A DNA stretch of 64,000 nt, taken from Gulosibacter macacae (GTDB lineage Bacteria; Actinomycetota; Actinomycetes; Actinomycetales; Microbacteriaceae). Location of the stretch: assembly GCF_003865375.1 (NCBI RefSeq), contig NZ_RQVS01000004.1, positions 124,001-188,000 on the forward strand. Reading direction: 5' to 3'. Both the position numbers and the translations under genes were made by a program. Below are positions 39,735 to 48,852 of the stretch, one piece after another; within the stretch, counting starts at the first letter, position 1; each line of letters begins with the position of its first letter. The notes under the pieces were generated by a model. That model was not told the DNA's origin and made no database searches. It saw only the letters and a list, made by a program, of their open reading frames with translations.

Positions 39735-40949
39735 ATGGAACGCGAGGATCTGCAGGCGCTACTCACCCCCGAAGCCATGCGGCTGCTCGACGAGTTTGCC
39801 GAGCTCGATACGACAAAGGATGCGCTCTCGGCGGTCACGGCGCTGCGTCGCGCGGGTGCCGACGCGCGCACGTCTGCAGCCGTGCTCACCCAACTCAAAC
39901 TGCGTCGCCGCGCGCGGGCCAAGCTCGGCGACTTTGCGAACCGGATGCTGTTCACCGAAGACGGGCTCGCCCAGGCCTCGCGCCTGCAGGTCGCCGCGCA
40001 TCACGCCCAGCGTTTTCGCGCGGCCGAGGTGCGTCGCCTCGTTGATCTGGGATGCGGAATCGGCGCGGACGCCCTCGCCTTCGCCGCGATGGGCTTTGAA
40101 CTCGTCGCGGTCGACATTGACGAGGTGACCGCGGCGATTGCGACCCACAATCTCGCGCCGTTCCCGAACGCACTCGTGCATCAGGCGCGGGCCGAAGACG
40201 TTGATCTCGCGGAGTTTGACGGGGTGTTTCTTGATCCGGCGCGGCGCGCGCAGCGGCGTGGGGCGACTGAGCGCGGTGAGTCTCGGCGGCTGGCTGATCC
40301 GAATGATTGGCAACCGTCGCTCGGGTTCGCGTTCGGGGCAGCCGAGAACGGCCGGGCGGTCGGCGTGAAGCTCGGGCCAGCGATCGAGCACGAGTTACTA
40401 CCGCCCGAGGGCGAGGCGCAGTGGGTGTCGGTGGGCGGCGAGCTCGTCGAGTGTTCGGTTTGGCTCGGCGGCGCGGCACGGGCAGGCGTGCGCCGCTCGG
40501 CGCTCGTCTTGCGCGATGGCGGCGCGCACGAGTTGGCAGCGGCAGAGTCGGCTACCGAGGCGCGCGATGCCGAAGTTGGTGAGCTTGGTGCGTGGCTGCA
40601 CGAACCGGATGCGGCGCTCATTCGCGGGCGCTTCGTCGGTGACCTCGCCCGGCGGCTCGACGGCCGGTTGGTGTCGCCCAGCATCGCCTGGATCACAACT
40701 GACGAGGCGGTGACGACACCGTTCGCGCAATCGTTCCGGGTGGTCGAGCGTTTCGCACTGGATGCATCGACGCTGAAGAAGGAACTGCGCCGTCGCGAGA
40801 TTGGCACGCTTGAAATCAAGAAGCGCGGGGTCGACATTGATCCGGCCGAGTTTCGCAAGCGGCTGTCGCTGCGCGGGGATGCGTCGGCGACGCTCATCTG
40901 CACGCGCGTGGGTGAGCGTCGGGTGGCGCTCCTCGCGGAGCGGGCGTAG
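39735..40949 (+). CDS. THUMP-like class I SAM-dependent methyltransferase
   Basis: A 404-residue protein. It starts with a helical region, then a Rossmann methyltransferase: motif I RLVDLGCGIGADALAFAAMG, motif II ELVAVDIDE, and motif IV EFDGVFLDPARR, which resembles the DPPR-type motif of RNA methyltransferases. The last 100 residues (LKKELRRREIGTLEIKKRG, then DPAEFRKRLSLRG) correspond to the THUMP-like C-terminal domain found in this family. An RNA substrate is likely but unproven. Its stop faces the end of the convergent cluster at 40959, only 9 nt away. Confidence 0.9.
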   Translation: MEREDLQALLTPEAMRLLDEFAELDTTKDALSAVTALRRAGADARTSAAVLTQLKLRRRARAKLGDFANRMLFTEDGLAQASRLQVAAHHAQRFRAAEVRRLVDLGCGIGADALAFAAMGFELVAVDIDEVTAAIATHNLAPFPNALVHQARAEDVDLAEFDGVFLDPARRAQRRGATERGESRRLADPNDWQPSLGFAFGAAENGRAVGVKLGPAIEHELLPPEGEAQWVSVGGELVECSVWLGGAARAGVRRSALVLRDGGAHELAAAESATEARDAEVGELGAWLHEPDAALIRGRFVGDLARRLDGRLVSPSIAWITTDEAVTTPFAQSFRVVERFALDASTLKKELRRREIGTLEIKKRGVDIDPAEFRKRLSLRGDASATLICTRVGERRVALLAERA

Positions 40950-40958
40950 GCGCTGGCC

Positions 40959-41516
40959 TCACCACGCCTCCGCTACGCTGCGTCGCTCGACCACCCAGGC
41001 CACCGCAAGCATGGTGCCCACCGGCACGTCGAGCCGGTCGGCGAGATCAACAACACACCCCGCCAGCGCCTCCCCGCTTTCCGCTTCCCACCGCAACTCG
41101 CCCGCCAACTCCGAAGGCAATGGCAGCCGACTCGGCCGGTGACCGGCCTGCCCGAGTGCCTTGAGCGTCGCCTCAGCGAGCGCCCAGTGGCCTATGCCCG
41201 GCGACGACACCCCGCTCGCCGCCGCGAGCACCCGCAACGCGGCGGCACGATGTCTCGGCAGTTGCACATCAATTCCCACCGGATGCGCCGAGCGCGCGAG
41301 CGCGAGTACCCCGTCACTGTGACTCGCGCTCGTCCATTCGCCACAGGTGCGACATCCCCGCCGTCCGTCGGCGTGCACCGCAAGATCCGCCGCGGTACAG
41401 CACGGGGACTGCGCCAACCAGTGACGCAGTCCCCGAGTGCCGGCATCGCTTGGCCAGTGGCCGCGGCGAGTTTCAATGTGGATGCGGGCAACGGCCGGAA
41501 GCTGCGCGACCACCAC
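40959..41516 (-). CDS. Sfp-type 4'-phosphopantetheinyl transferase
   Basis: Would convert the cluster's apo-ACP to holo-ACP using CoA. The 185-residue protein has TSASHSDGVLALARSAHPVG followed by IDVQ, matching the (S)xSHS...A....GIDVE motif with Mg-binding Asp. The second motif is WALAEATLKALGQ, matching WxxKEAxxKxxG with a conserved Glu and Lys. It starts with GTG 2 nt after the KS stop, so translation is coupled. The last residues (VVERRSVAEAW) lie on a TACTCGACC-family-like repeat at 40957-40999, so the C-terminus looks repeat-derived. The housekeeping AcpS is separate at 58717. Confidence 0.83.
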   Translation of the reverse strand: MVVAQLPAVARIHIETRRGHWPSDAGTRGLRHWLAQSPCCTAADLAVHADGRRGCRTCGEWTSASHSDGVLALARSAHPVGIDVQLPRHRAAALRVLAAASGVSSPGIGHWALAEATLKALGQAGHRPSRLPLPSELAGELRWEAESGEALAGCVVDLADRLDVPVGTMLAVAWVVERRSVAEAW

Positions 41517-41518
41517 CC

Positions 41519-43894
41519 CTATCGGCGCACGACGTAGCTTTGGAAGCTACCGCCGATGCCATAGCCCGAGACGAGCACGTGGCGCGGCTGTTCCTTGCGC
41601 TCGAGTGACACGACCGCACCATCCACCTTGAGTTCAGCGCCGTCGGCAAGCCACTGCGCCACAAGCATCCCGAGCACGGGGCTTACCGATTGCAAATCGC
41701 CAGTGATTGCCTTTGCAGGGACGACCGGAACCGCCTCCGCCACTCCAAGTTCAGCGAGCGCCGCGCGTTCCTGTCGGTCGATCGGCTCGTGTCCGCAGGC
41801 GGCCGAGACCACTGCATCCAGGTCGTCGACGCCGATACCGGCGCGCTCGAGCGCGAGTTCAAACGAGCGGCGCCAGGCGGCAGTGTTACGGCCGATTCGG
41901 CCAGCACCCGGCCCGTCACCGGTGAGCCCCATACCGGCAATCTCAAGCTCGGGCGCCGAATCAGTGCGGGCGGCCAGCATTACCGCAACCGCGGCCTCAG
42001 CGAAGGCGACGCCACTGCCCTGGTTCGGGCGCAGCGTGTCAGTGGTGAGGTAGCCGGGGAACCCGCCATAGCCCGCGAGCAACGCCTCATTCGCTTCATC
42101 GGCAGCCACCACAATGACGCGCGAGCAACTGCCATTTCGAATGAGCTGCTGACCGAGATGGAGCGCCGAAACGCCGCTCGTGCCGCCGGCGCAGATGGTC
42201 GCCGTTGGCCCGCGCATGCCGAACGTCATGGCAATGTGCCCACCCGCCGCATTCATCACGGTGTTCGGGAAGAGCTTGCTATCGCCCTCACCATCGACGA
42301 TGAGTCCGCGTTGGAACGATTCCACAGTTGAGAGCGGTCCGGTCGACGTCGCGAACACGAGCCCGGTGTCGGCCAGCTCGGTCTGCGAAATGCCCTGTTC
42401 AGCGATGACCTGGTGCACCGCCTGCACCGCAAGCAGGCTCAGCCGGTCAAAGCGACGCAGGGTGCGCGGGTTGAGCCCGCGACTAAGTCCCTTGTCATCG
42501 CTGCGACCGATCGGGTGTCGCCGTCCGGGCGCGAACTCCACCTCATCACGCACGAGTGACTCGCCGCGTTCGAACGCCGCACGCAACTCGGATGCATCAC
42601 TCGCAGCACCAGCCAAGCCCGCGACGCCGACAACCTCGACACCAATTTCTGCGCGACGCGATACGGCATCGTCATTGCGTTCCTTACCGGCAGCGCCGAA
42701 GAGGAGTGAGGCGTTGTTGCCACCGAAGGCGAAGGAGTTCGAGAGCACCGTGTCGACGTTGGTGTCGCGGGCTGTTTCGGCGACGATATCGACTTCTGCG
42801 GCTGCCTTCAGGGCCGCGAGTGCCTCTTGCGCGGCCGCGTCCTCGGGCACATATGTCGGATGCAGTTTCTGGTGTTCCAGCGTCATCACCGAGACGACCG
42901 CCTCCACTGCGCCGGCAGCGCCAAGTGTGTGACCGGTCATCGACTTGGTCGAGCTCATGGGCACTCCACCGTCACCGAGGGTGCGAACGGTCTTGAGCTC
43001 ACCGGTGTCATTGGCCGGGGTGCCCGTGCCGTGCCCGTTGACATAGTCGACATCGGCACGATCGATACCGGCCATGCCGAGTGCGAGATCCATGGCCTTG
43101 AGTGCGCCGCGACCGCGCGGGTCAGGTGCGGTCGGGTGGTACGCATCGGCGGTGAGCCCGTAACCGAGGAGCTCCGCGTAGACCGTGGCACTGCGGGCAA
43201 TGGCGCGCTCGAGCGGTTCGAGCACCACGAAGCCGGCACCCTCACCCAGGGTGATGCCTTCACTTCGGGTGTAAGGAGCGCAGTTCATGAGCGAGAGCAC
43301 GCCGAGCGATGAGAAGCCACCGAATGACAGCCAAGCGAGCGGGTCAACGCCGCCGGCGATCACGACGTCAGCGTGATTGTCCACGAGATATTCGTAGCCA
43401 TTGGCCACGGCCACTGCCCCGGCGGCGCAGGCATTCGAATGCACCGTGCGGGGCCCGTGCAGGCCGAACTTGCTCGCCAGCGCGTCGGCCGTGGCATGCA
43501 GCGGATACTCCACGAGGTCAAAGCGGTTCGTTGCCGCATAGCCCTGTTGCAGCCAATCGCGGTGAAAGCGCTCCCCCGCGCGAGCGCCGCCAAGCGAAGT
43601 GCCGAGGCTGAAACCACGTCGTTCGGGCGCCGGGCCCTTGTCTCCCTCGAGACCGGCGCGCTCGAGTGCTTCGGCGAGGGCGCGCTCACCGAGACGGATC
43701 GCACGGTCGTGCCGCGGTGCATCCGATTCTTCGAGCGTGCGCACCTGGCCGGCACGATCACTCATGACGCCCTCGCGGGGCACGATGGTGTTTTCACCGA
43801 TGCCGGTGCGCGCTTCGCAGAATGCATCCCAGCACGCGTCAGCGTCGGCACCCGCGGCTGTGGTGAGGCCGTAGCCGGTAATTGCGATGCGCAT
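41519..43894 (-). CDS. Ketosynthase fused to a chain-length-factor-like ketosynthase
   Basis: A 791-residue protein with two tandem beta-ketoacyl synthase domains. Domain 1 (residues 1-400) has the complete triad: Cys156 in HSNACAAGA, His288 in NGHGTGT and His322 in MTGHTLGAAG. Domain 2 (about 415-791) keeps a cysteine in TICAGGTSG (568), but the two histidine positions are Ala698 and Asp733 (KAITGDLQ). It should therefore be catalytically dead in condensation, like the chain-length factor of type II PKS. KS and CLF are normally two proteins; here they form one chain. The start overlaps the upstream gene by 1 nt (TAATG). Two KS domains without any AT, KR or ACP exclude a modular PKS. Confidence 0.93.
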   Translation of the reverse strand: MRIAITGYGLTTAAGADADACWDAFCEARTGIGENTIVPREGVMSDRAGQVRTLEESDAPRHDRAIRLGERALAEALERAGLEGDKGPAPERRGFSLGTSLGGARAGERFHRDWLQQGYAATNRFDLVEYPLHATADALASKFGLHGPRTVHSNACAAGAVAVANGYEYLVDNHADVVIAGGVDPLAWLSFGGFSSLGVLSLMNCAPYTRSEGITLGEGAGFVVLEPLERAIARSATVYAELLGYGLTADAYHPTAPDPRGRGALKAMDLALGMAGIDRADVDYVNGHGTGTPANDTGELKTVRTLGDGGVPMSSTKSMTGHTLGAAGAVEAVVSVMTLEHQKLHPTYVPEDAAAQEALAALKAAAEVDIVAETARDTNVDTVLSNSFAFGGNNASLLFGAAGKERNDDAVSRRAEIGVEVVGVAGLAGAASDASELRAAFERGESLVRDEVEFAPGRRHPIGRSDDKGLSRGLNPRTLRRFDRLSLLAVQAVHQVIAEQGISQTELADTGLVFATSTGPLSTVESFQRGLIVDGEGDSKLFPNTVMNAAGGHIAMTFGMRGPTATICAGGTSGVSALHLGQQLIRNGSCSRVIVVAADEANEALLAGYGGFPGYLTTDTLRPNQGSGVAFAEAAVAVMLAARTDSAPELEIAGMGLTGDGPGAGRIGRNTAAWRRSFELALERAGIGVDDLDAVVSAACGHEPIDRQERAALAELGVAEAVPVVPAKAITGDLQSVSPVLGMLVAQWLADGAELKVDGAVVSLERKEQPRHVLVSGYGIGGSFQSYVVRR

Positions 43895-44871
43895 TAGCGG
43901 ACACCAATCTGAGCGTCCCACGAGGCCGGGGCGATGGTCGGACGAGCCAGGGTGCGTGCGGGTGCGCCGTCGACATCGAGTTCGAGGCCGGGAACACCGA
44001 AGGGGTCGTCAACGAGCAAGAGCGCCAGGCCGGTGTCGCGGCCCGCGCGCTCAGTGGCGACAAGCACGCGGCCAATGACGCGCTCACCGTCGCGCACCTC
44101 GGTGCCTGCGGCGGGGCTGTCACCGTCGAATTCAGCGGCGATGGCACGACGCTCGGGAGCGGCGAGCTCGGCGATGGCGGCACTCACGAACTCGTCTTCG
44201 CGGCCGAGCGTCGCGAACCAGCCGAGTCCCGCTTCGAGCACGGTGGCGTCGGCAAGCTGCTGCGGCAACACCGGGTAGTTCGTTTCAACGCGCACGCGGT
44301 CGAGCACGGCCGGGTCAATTTCGCCGCCGCCGGCCGCTGCTGCAGCAGCGATGAGCGGCGCCACGATCGATTCGCTGCCGACCACGACATAGCCGAATTC
44401 GGCGGTCGTACCGGTGCGGGCAACGAGCACTGACTCGCCAGCGAGCTCAGCCTCAAGCACTTCGCCCAAGAGCACATCGGCAATCCCGCGGTCGGTGACG
44501 ATCGGCTCCACGACCTGCCACGAAAGCGGGCCCTCGACGGCAACGCACACCTCGGCGACTTGCTCGATGGTCACGTCGAAGGCACTCGCTTCACGCTGTG
44601 CCAATGCGAACCAGGCGTCGTCGGCTTCGGTAATGAGCACGATGGCGTCGTCGCGCAGGAGCGCGAGCGCAAGTCCGAGTGGGGCACCATGCTCGTCAAG
44701 CAGCAGCGAGTCGACGCAGCTGTCGATGGGTGCGAACTCGATCGACTTCGCGAGCAGGCGCGTGGCCAAGGCCACTCGATCGGTGCCGTGGATGCGCACC
44801 GTGGCGGTGCCGCGACAGTAGACCCCCGCGGTCTGGCGAAGCGCGTCGTAGCTGGTGGAGAGTTCAAGCAT
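43894..44871 (-). CDS. GcvT/YgfZ-like folate-binding protein
   Basis: A 325-residue protein starting at MLELSTSYDALRQTAGVYCR (44871); the open frame upstream to 44991 is not family-like. It has the aminomethyltransferase (GcvT) fold: GTDRVALATRLLAKSIEFAP near the N-terminus, the middle VCVAVEGPLSWQVVEPIV, RTGTTAEFGYVVVGSE (compare the GYTGEDGYE loop of GcvT, here degraded), and RVETNYPVLPQQLADATVLE. The C-terminal part (DGERVIGRVLVATER) resembles the GcvT beta domain. There are no other glycine-cleavage genes, so it probably transfers or binds a one-carbon unit in the cluster's pathway, or is a YgfZ-like maturation factor. Confidence 0.75.
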   Translation of the reverse strand: MLELSTSYDALRQTAGVYCRGTATVRIHGTDRVALATRLLAKSIEFAPIDSCVDSLLLDEHGAPLGLALALLRDDAIVLITEADDAWFALAQREASAFDVTIEQVAEVCVAVEGPLSWQVVEPIVTDRGIADVLLGEVLEAELAGESVLVARTGTTAEFGYVVVGSESIVAPLIAAAAAAGGGEIDPAVLDRVRVETNYPVLPQQLADATVLEAGLGWFATLGREDEFVSAAIAELAAPERRAIAAEFDGDSPAAGTEVRDGERVIGRVLVATERAGRDTGLALLLVDDPFGVPGLELDVDGAPARTLARPTIAPASWDAQIGVR

Positions 44872-44947
44872 GGTGTTTCCATTTCTCGGGTACTGCGTGG
44901 GTTCGGGAGTGGTGTGGTGGGAGATAAAGACAAGGTTTGGTGAACTG

Positions 44948-46228
44948 TCAGCTGGCCGCATCGAGCGCGGCCAGCAGCGCTTCGCTGCCACTTGGCAACG
45001 CGCCGCGGGCAGCGTTGAGTGCGGCTCGCGCTAGTTGTGCAGTGCTGTCGAGTGCGGTGCGGCAGGCGCGTACCTGTCCGTCAAGATCGTGGGCGTGGAT
45101 GCGCGGGAGCGCCGCCAGGTACGCATTGTTTGCGAGGAGCGGTTGCAGTTCGTCGATCCAGCCGAAGGGATTCACGAGGTAGTCGAAATCGCTCGCGGGG
45201 AAACCCGCCCGCATCTGCGCGAGCCAAGCAGTGACAAACGCATCCTCGGTGTGCCATTCGGCTTCGCGGGTGAGCGTGACTGCGGGAGTACCGAGCAGCA
45301 CCGCGCGCGCCATCGCACCCGAGGTGAGGTTGTCGGTGAGATAGAGATCGGCGGCGGCGAGCAGTTCGGTGAACTCGGCGAGCGGCAGGAAGCCGGTGGC
45401 AATCGTCTGCACATCAGCGCCTTCGGCATCGAAGCCCTCAGCGCTCACGCCGACGAGCGCGATCGGTTCGTCGAGACGACGCATGAGCTCGTGCAACCAG
45501 GTGAAGCGCAATTGCAGGTACGCATCCCGCTCGCGATTCGGCCCACCGAGCCCCGGCTTCGTCATCGCCATGCTCGCCCAATTCGACATCGCGACGACGA
45601 CGAGCTTGCGGTGCGGTTCGACGCCCAAGCGCGAGCGGATGCGCTCGGGCTCAGTCACCGCCGCGTCACCCCATGGGCCGCTCTCTCCGTAGAGATCAAG
45701 ACTGCGGATGCGTGCCGTTCGGCTCGTCTCGAGTGTTTCGCTGATTGGCGCGGCAACGGGTACCGGCCGCAGCAGTGGCACCCCGTCAGGCACCCGGTCA
45801 AGATCGACCTCGGGCGGAAACCAGCGACGGAGCATGGGATCTTCGCTCCCCCGGCTCACCGCGAGCTTGAGCCGAGTTGGGCCAACGCCAAACGCCAGCG
45901 AATCGAACGCCACCAGTGGCGCCGTGCGCGAAGCAAGATCGTCATAGCCGAACCCCACGCGCTCAAGCCCGAGCAGGTGGTGATCGGCAAGCAAAATGCC
46001 GCTCACCTCGGCATCACTCACCGCTTCTCGTACCGCCGCCGCTGCCGCGCGACCGCGCGGCAACACGCGAGTAGCGACGCCCGCGGCCTGCGCGTAGTCG
46101 AGGTGCTTTGCCGACACGAGCACCTCTGCGCGCCATCCCTCCGGGAGCCGCTTCGCCAGCTCGATGGCGTTGGCGAGTTCCCCAATCGACCAGGCGCTCG
46201 GGGCGAGAATGCGCAGCAGCTTGGTCAT
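44948..46228 (-). CDS. Glycosyltransferase-like protein (possibly DUF6365)
   Basis: A 426-residue protein with GT-B-like features. The N-terminal half starts LLRILAPSAWSIGELANAIE, which looks like a Rossmann domain. The second half has LVVVAMSNWASMAM, then ATGFLPLAEFTELLAAADLY and LTDNLTSGAMARAVLLGTPA, reminiscent of the donor-binding region of MurG/GT1 enzymes (the DN.TSGAMA loop). It ends with a helical segment. I think it belongs to the DUF6365 family but cannot check. It overlaps the GNAT gene by 4 nt. The role could be glycosylation of the cluster's acyl product. Confidence 0.65.
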   Translation of the reverse strand: MTKLLRILAPSAWSIGELANAIELAKRLPEGWRAEVLVSAKHLDYAQAAGVATRVLPRGRAAAAAVREAVSDAEVSGILLADHHLLGLERVGFGYDDLASRTAPLVAFDSLAFGVGPTRLKLAVSRGSEDPMLRRWFPPEVDLDRVPDGVPLLRPVPVAAPISETLETSRTARIRSLDLYGESGPWGDAAVTEPERIRSRLGVEPHRKLVVVAMSNWASMAMTKPGLGGPNRERDAYLQLRFTWLHELMRRLDEPIALVGVSAEGFDAEGADVQTIATGFLPLAEFTELLAAADLYLTDNLTSGAMARAVLLGTPAVTLTREAEWHTEDAFVTAWLAQMRAGFPASDFDYLVNPFGWIDELQPLLANNAYLAALPRIHAHDLDGQVRACRTALDSTAQLARAALNAARGALPSGSEALLAALDAAS

Positions 46229-48393
46229 GCCTCGCCTCCACGCGCTGCGGATGCGAGGAACCGCTCGGCTTGTGCCCGCGACTCGACCACGTGCATCCGC
46301 AAGTCGAGTGGACCAGCCGCGAGCGCGGTGACGAGCACCCCGGTCGTCATCGCACGGAGGAAGAGTTCAGCGCGCGCACCAGTGGGAACCAGAACGAGCG
46401 CGCGGCCGTCGCGCAAGACAATTGCCGCAGCATCCACTGCCCCTCGCCAAGGATGTCCCGGGTCAACCCGCCAGCGGCGCCCAAGCACGCTGATGACAAA
46501 TTCGCCTGCGCCCCCGGTATCGGGCACGAGGTGAATGGCCGTCTCGGCGGCTGCGGCGTCAGCTCGCACCCGCAGCCCGGATGCGCCGAGCGCCTCGAGC
46601 TGCCAGCTTCCGGGCTGCGGGCCGGTACCAATGGTCGCTTCAGTCCACCGGAGTGCCTCTCGGTCTTCGGCCCACTCCACCCCCTGATCAGCGTCATCGC
46701 GGGCCGCGAGCGGTGTGCACCACAAGCCCGTGCGACGCGTGGCGAGTGACCCAAACGGAGTTGCTGAAGGGTAGGGGCCGCGCAACACCGTGGTGTCGCC
46801 GACCCGCCAATCAATGAGCCCCGCATCCGTTGCCACGCGCAGTTGCTGCTCGCCGTAGTGAAGCTCCCGCACGGTGCCACGCTCCGCCACAGTGTCAAGC
46901 CGCGTTGGCGCGGTATCCACGACCAGCGCTGGCTCAGCCGTGCTCGACGCCCCGACCCGGCGCCGCCGTAGCGCTGCCGTCACTCGGTGGAGCCCCTCGG
47001 GGTTCGTTGTCAGCGGCGGAGTTTCGGCACCCAGCTCAATCCGCAAGTGCACCTCGGCACCAGGATGCGCCGAGTGCAGCGCCGGTGCACTGCGGCTATC
47101 GGCGCGAGCAATCCCAGTCCAGCCGAGGCGCATGCTCGTGATGCCGTCGGACCACCAGGCCGCGGTGGCGGCAAGCGGTTCGCGGGCCGCCTCGAAATCA
47201 CCCCAGTCATTCGGCCAGAGGCCCGGGAGCACCGGGCCGCCCCGCCATTCACCGCCGTCATCACGCAGTGCGTGTTCGGCCACGCGCATGGTGACCCAGG
47301 GGGCAGTAAGTGCGACAACGTCGCGATTGGGCGAGGTCACTAGGTCAATCGCGTGGCCCTCATGACCGATGCGAACTTCCCGCGTGACGGCATCATCATC
47401 AGCGACCAATTGCCAACGCTGGGCTTGTGCATCCGTTACTTCGTGCACGCGAATGCGACGCCGGTGGCCCTGCCGACGCACGGCAGGTGCATCCTCGCCG
47501 AGGGCAACCGGCCAGCGCTCGCGCAGAAGCACGGTAGGTGCGCGGCCCGGTTCGTTCCGGTGCAATTCGATCGTGCCATCGTCGAAGATGACGAGCGCAT
47601 GGCCGTCAGCAAGCGCAATACGTTCTCTCTCGCTGCACGGTTCGGGAGCCGACACCGTAGCCTCGGCCGGAGACGCAATTGGGGTGCCGCTCGTCTGTTC
47701 CAGCGCCAAGACGGTGCCAAGTTCGTGGTCAACAACGGCAGTGAGTTCGAGGTCGCCAGTGTCGATTGGATAATCGACGACCAGGCGGCCGTCGCGTACT
47801 ACGACCCCGGCAGCCGGGTCGACATCGCGACCCGCGCGCATCATCCGCCAATTCAGCTTGACCGCCACCTCGTCGACATCGGCGCCGGGGTTGGCCCGAA
47901 TCAGATCGTCAATGACACCCGGCAGATGGGAGACGAGCTCCACATACCCGTCTTCGTCAGGGCGGGCGCCCGGCCGTGCTCGAAAGCCGACCCGCAGGTA
48001 GAGCGGGAATGCCCGCACATTCGCTGGATTCGCCTCAATACGCAGGGTCCGCACACCGCCAGCACGGATGCGGTCGGCAAAGACTTCGCGAAAGAGCTTC
48101 CCGGCGAGCATCGAGTTGCGATATCGATCGTCGATGACAAAGAGCCCCGCGAACCGCTCATGCGGTGCGGCCGCTCGTCGGCCCGAGCCGATTGCAAGCG
48201 CGATGCAGCCACGCAGCTCCGTACCATCATCGCCCACAATGCACTCGGTGATGCGGCGTTCTGCGAACACTTGTCGCACCTGTTCGGCGGTCAGCGTCGT
48301 GCCAAACTCGGCCGGGCCATACGCATTGCGGTTGAGCAGGTCGGCCAATGCCCCGGCGTCGGCATCGGTGTAAGTGCGGACCTCGATGGCCAA
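46225..48393 (-). CDS. GNAT acyltransferase with a long unrecognised C-terminal region
   Basis: A 722-residue protein. Residues 1-165 form a GNAT domain: EVRTYTDADAGALADLLNRN, the acyl-CoA/ACP loop region FAGLFVIDDRYRNSMLAGKL (the R/Q-x-x-G/A-type loop here is RNSMLAG), and VRAFPLYLRVGFRARPG. The remaining 550 residues are beta-rich with many Trp (WWSDGITSMRLGWTG) and Arg/Asp pairs, and have no domain I recognise; part (about 430-560) could be a galactose-mutarotase-like beta sandwich. Fusion to GNAT in a PKS cluster suggests transfer of the finished acyl chain to an amine or sugar. Gap to the dehydratase gene is 3 nt; the stop overlaps the next gene. Confidence 0.75.
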   Translation of the reverse strand: MAIEVRTYTDADAGALADLLNRNAYGPAEFGTTLTAEQVRQVFAERRITECIVGDDGTELRGCIALAIGSGRRAAAPHERFAGLFVIDDRYRNSMLAGKLFREVFADRIRAGGVRTLRIEANPANVRAFPLYLRVGFRARPGARPDEDGYVELVSHLPGVIDDLIRANPGADVDEVAVKLNWRMMRAGRDVDPAAGVVVRDGRLVVDYPIDTGDLELTAVVDHELGTVLALEQTSGTPIASPAEATVSAPEPCSERERIALADGHALVIFDDGTIELHRNEPGRAPTVLLRERWPVALGEDAPAVRRQGHRRRIRVHEVTDAQAQRWQLVADDDAVTREVRIGHEGHAIDLVTSPNRDVVALTAPWVTMRVAEHALRDDGGEWRGGPVLPGLWPNDWGDFEAAREPLAATAAWWSDGITSMRLGWTGIARADSRSAPALHSAHPGAEVHLRIELGAETPPLTTNPEGLHRVTAALRRRRVGASSTAEPALVVDTAPTRLDTVAERGTVRELHYGEQQLRVATDAGLIDWRVGDTTVLRGPYPSATPFGSLATRRTGLWCTPLAARDDADQGVEWAEDREALRWTEATIGTGPQPGSWQLEALGASGLRVRADAAAAETAIHLVPDTGGAGEFVISVLGRRWRVDPGHPWRGAVDAAAIVLRDGRALVLVPTGARAELFLRAMTTGVLVTALAAGPLDLRMHVVESRAQAERFLASAARGGEA

Positions 48394-48396
48394 TGC

Positions 48397-48852
48397 TTAC
48401 CCCTCGATTGGGCGGGTGGCCACAGCGATATTGCCTTCGGCAACGGTCTTCGTGTCGACGATCAGACGGCACTCGTACTCGAAAAGATCCCCCAGCACTG
48501 CCCGACGGCGCACGTGAAACTCAACCTGGTCACCGGGATGCACGGTCTGCTTGAACGAGAACTTGCGGATGCCTGCGAGATAGCCGAGCTTCGGCGGGGC
48601 ATCGGCTTCAGCGGCCGCGTTCTCCACGATGCCGCAGGTGTGTCCGGCGGCTTCGATCAGGAGCACCCCCGGGTACACCGCGTGCCCCGGGAAGTGACCG
48701 GCAAACACTGGATCAGAGATCGAGATGTTCTTGAGGCCCACGCCATTCGCGCCGGGTTCACTGACCTCGACGCGGTCAAGGAGCGCGAACGGCTGGCGAT
48801 GCGGCAGCATCCGTTGCAGCGCATCCGCGTCAAAGCGGCGCGACTTGGTCAC
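48397..48852 (-). CDS. Hotdog-fold 3-hydroxyacyl-ACP dehydratase (FabZ-like)
   Basis: A 151-residue dehydratase. It begins with FDADALQRMLPHRQPFALLD, has the active-site strand FAGHFPGHAVYPGVLLIEA with catalytic His and Glu, and LGYLAGIRKFSFKQTVHPGD. These are the FabZ landmarks. With the ketoreductase 49187 it would turn each beta-ketoacyl intermediate into an enoyl one. Its ATG overlaps the ACP stop by 4 nt. There is no enoyl reductase gene in the cluster. Confidence 0.93.
   Translation of the reverse strand: MTKSRRFDADALQRMLPHRQPFALLDRVEVSEPGANGVGLKNISISDPVFAGHFPGHAVYPGVLLIEAAGHTCGIVENAAAEADAPPKLGYLAGIRKFSFKQTVHPGDQVEFHVRRRAVLGDLFEYECRLIVDTKTVAEGNIAVATRPIEG

Noticed and set aside
41519-43894. 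Pseudogene status of the second KS domain
   Set aside because: The domain is full-length, in frame and well formed; loss of catalytic His with preserved fold is what CLF proteins show.
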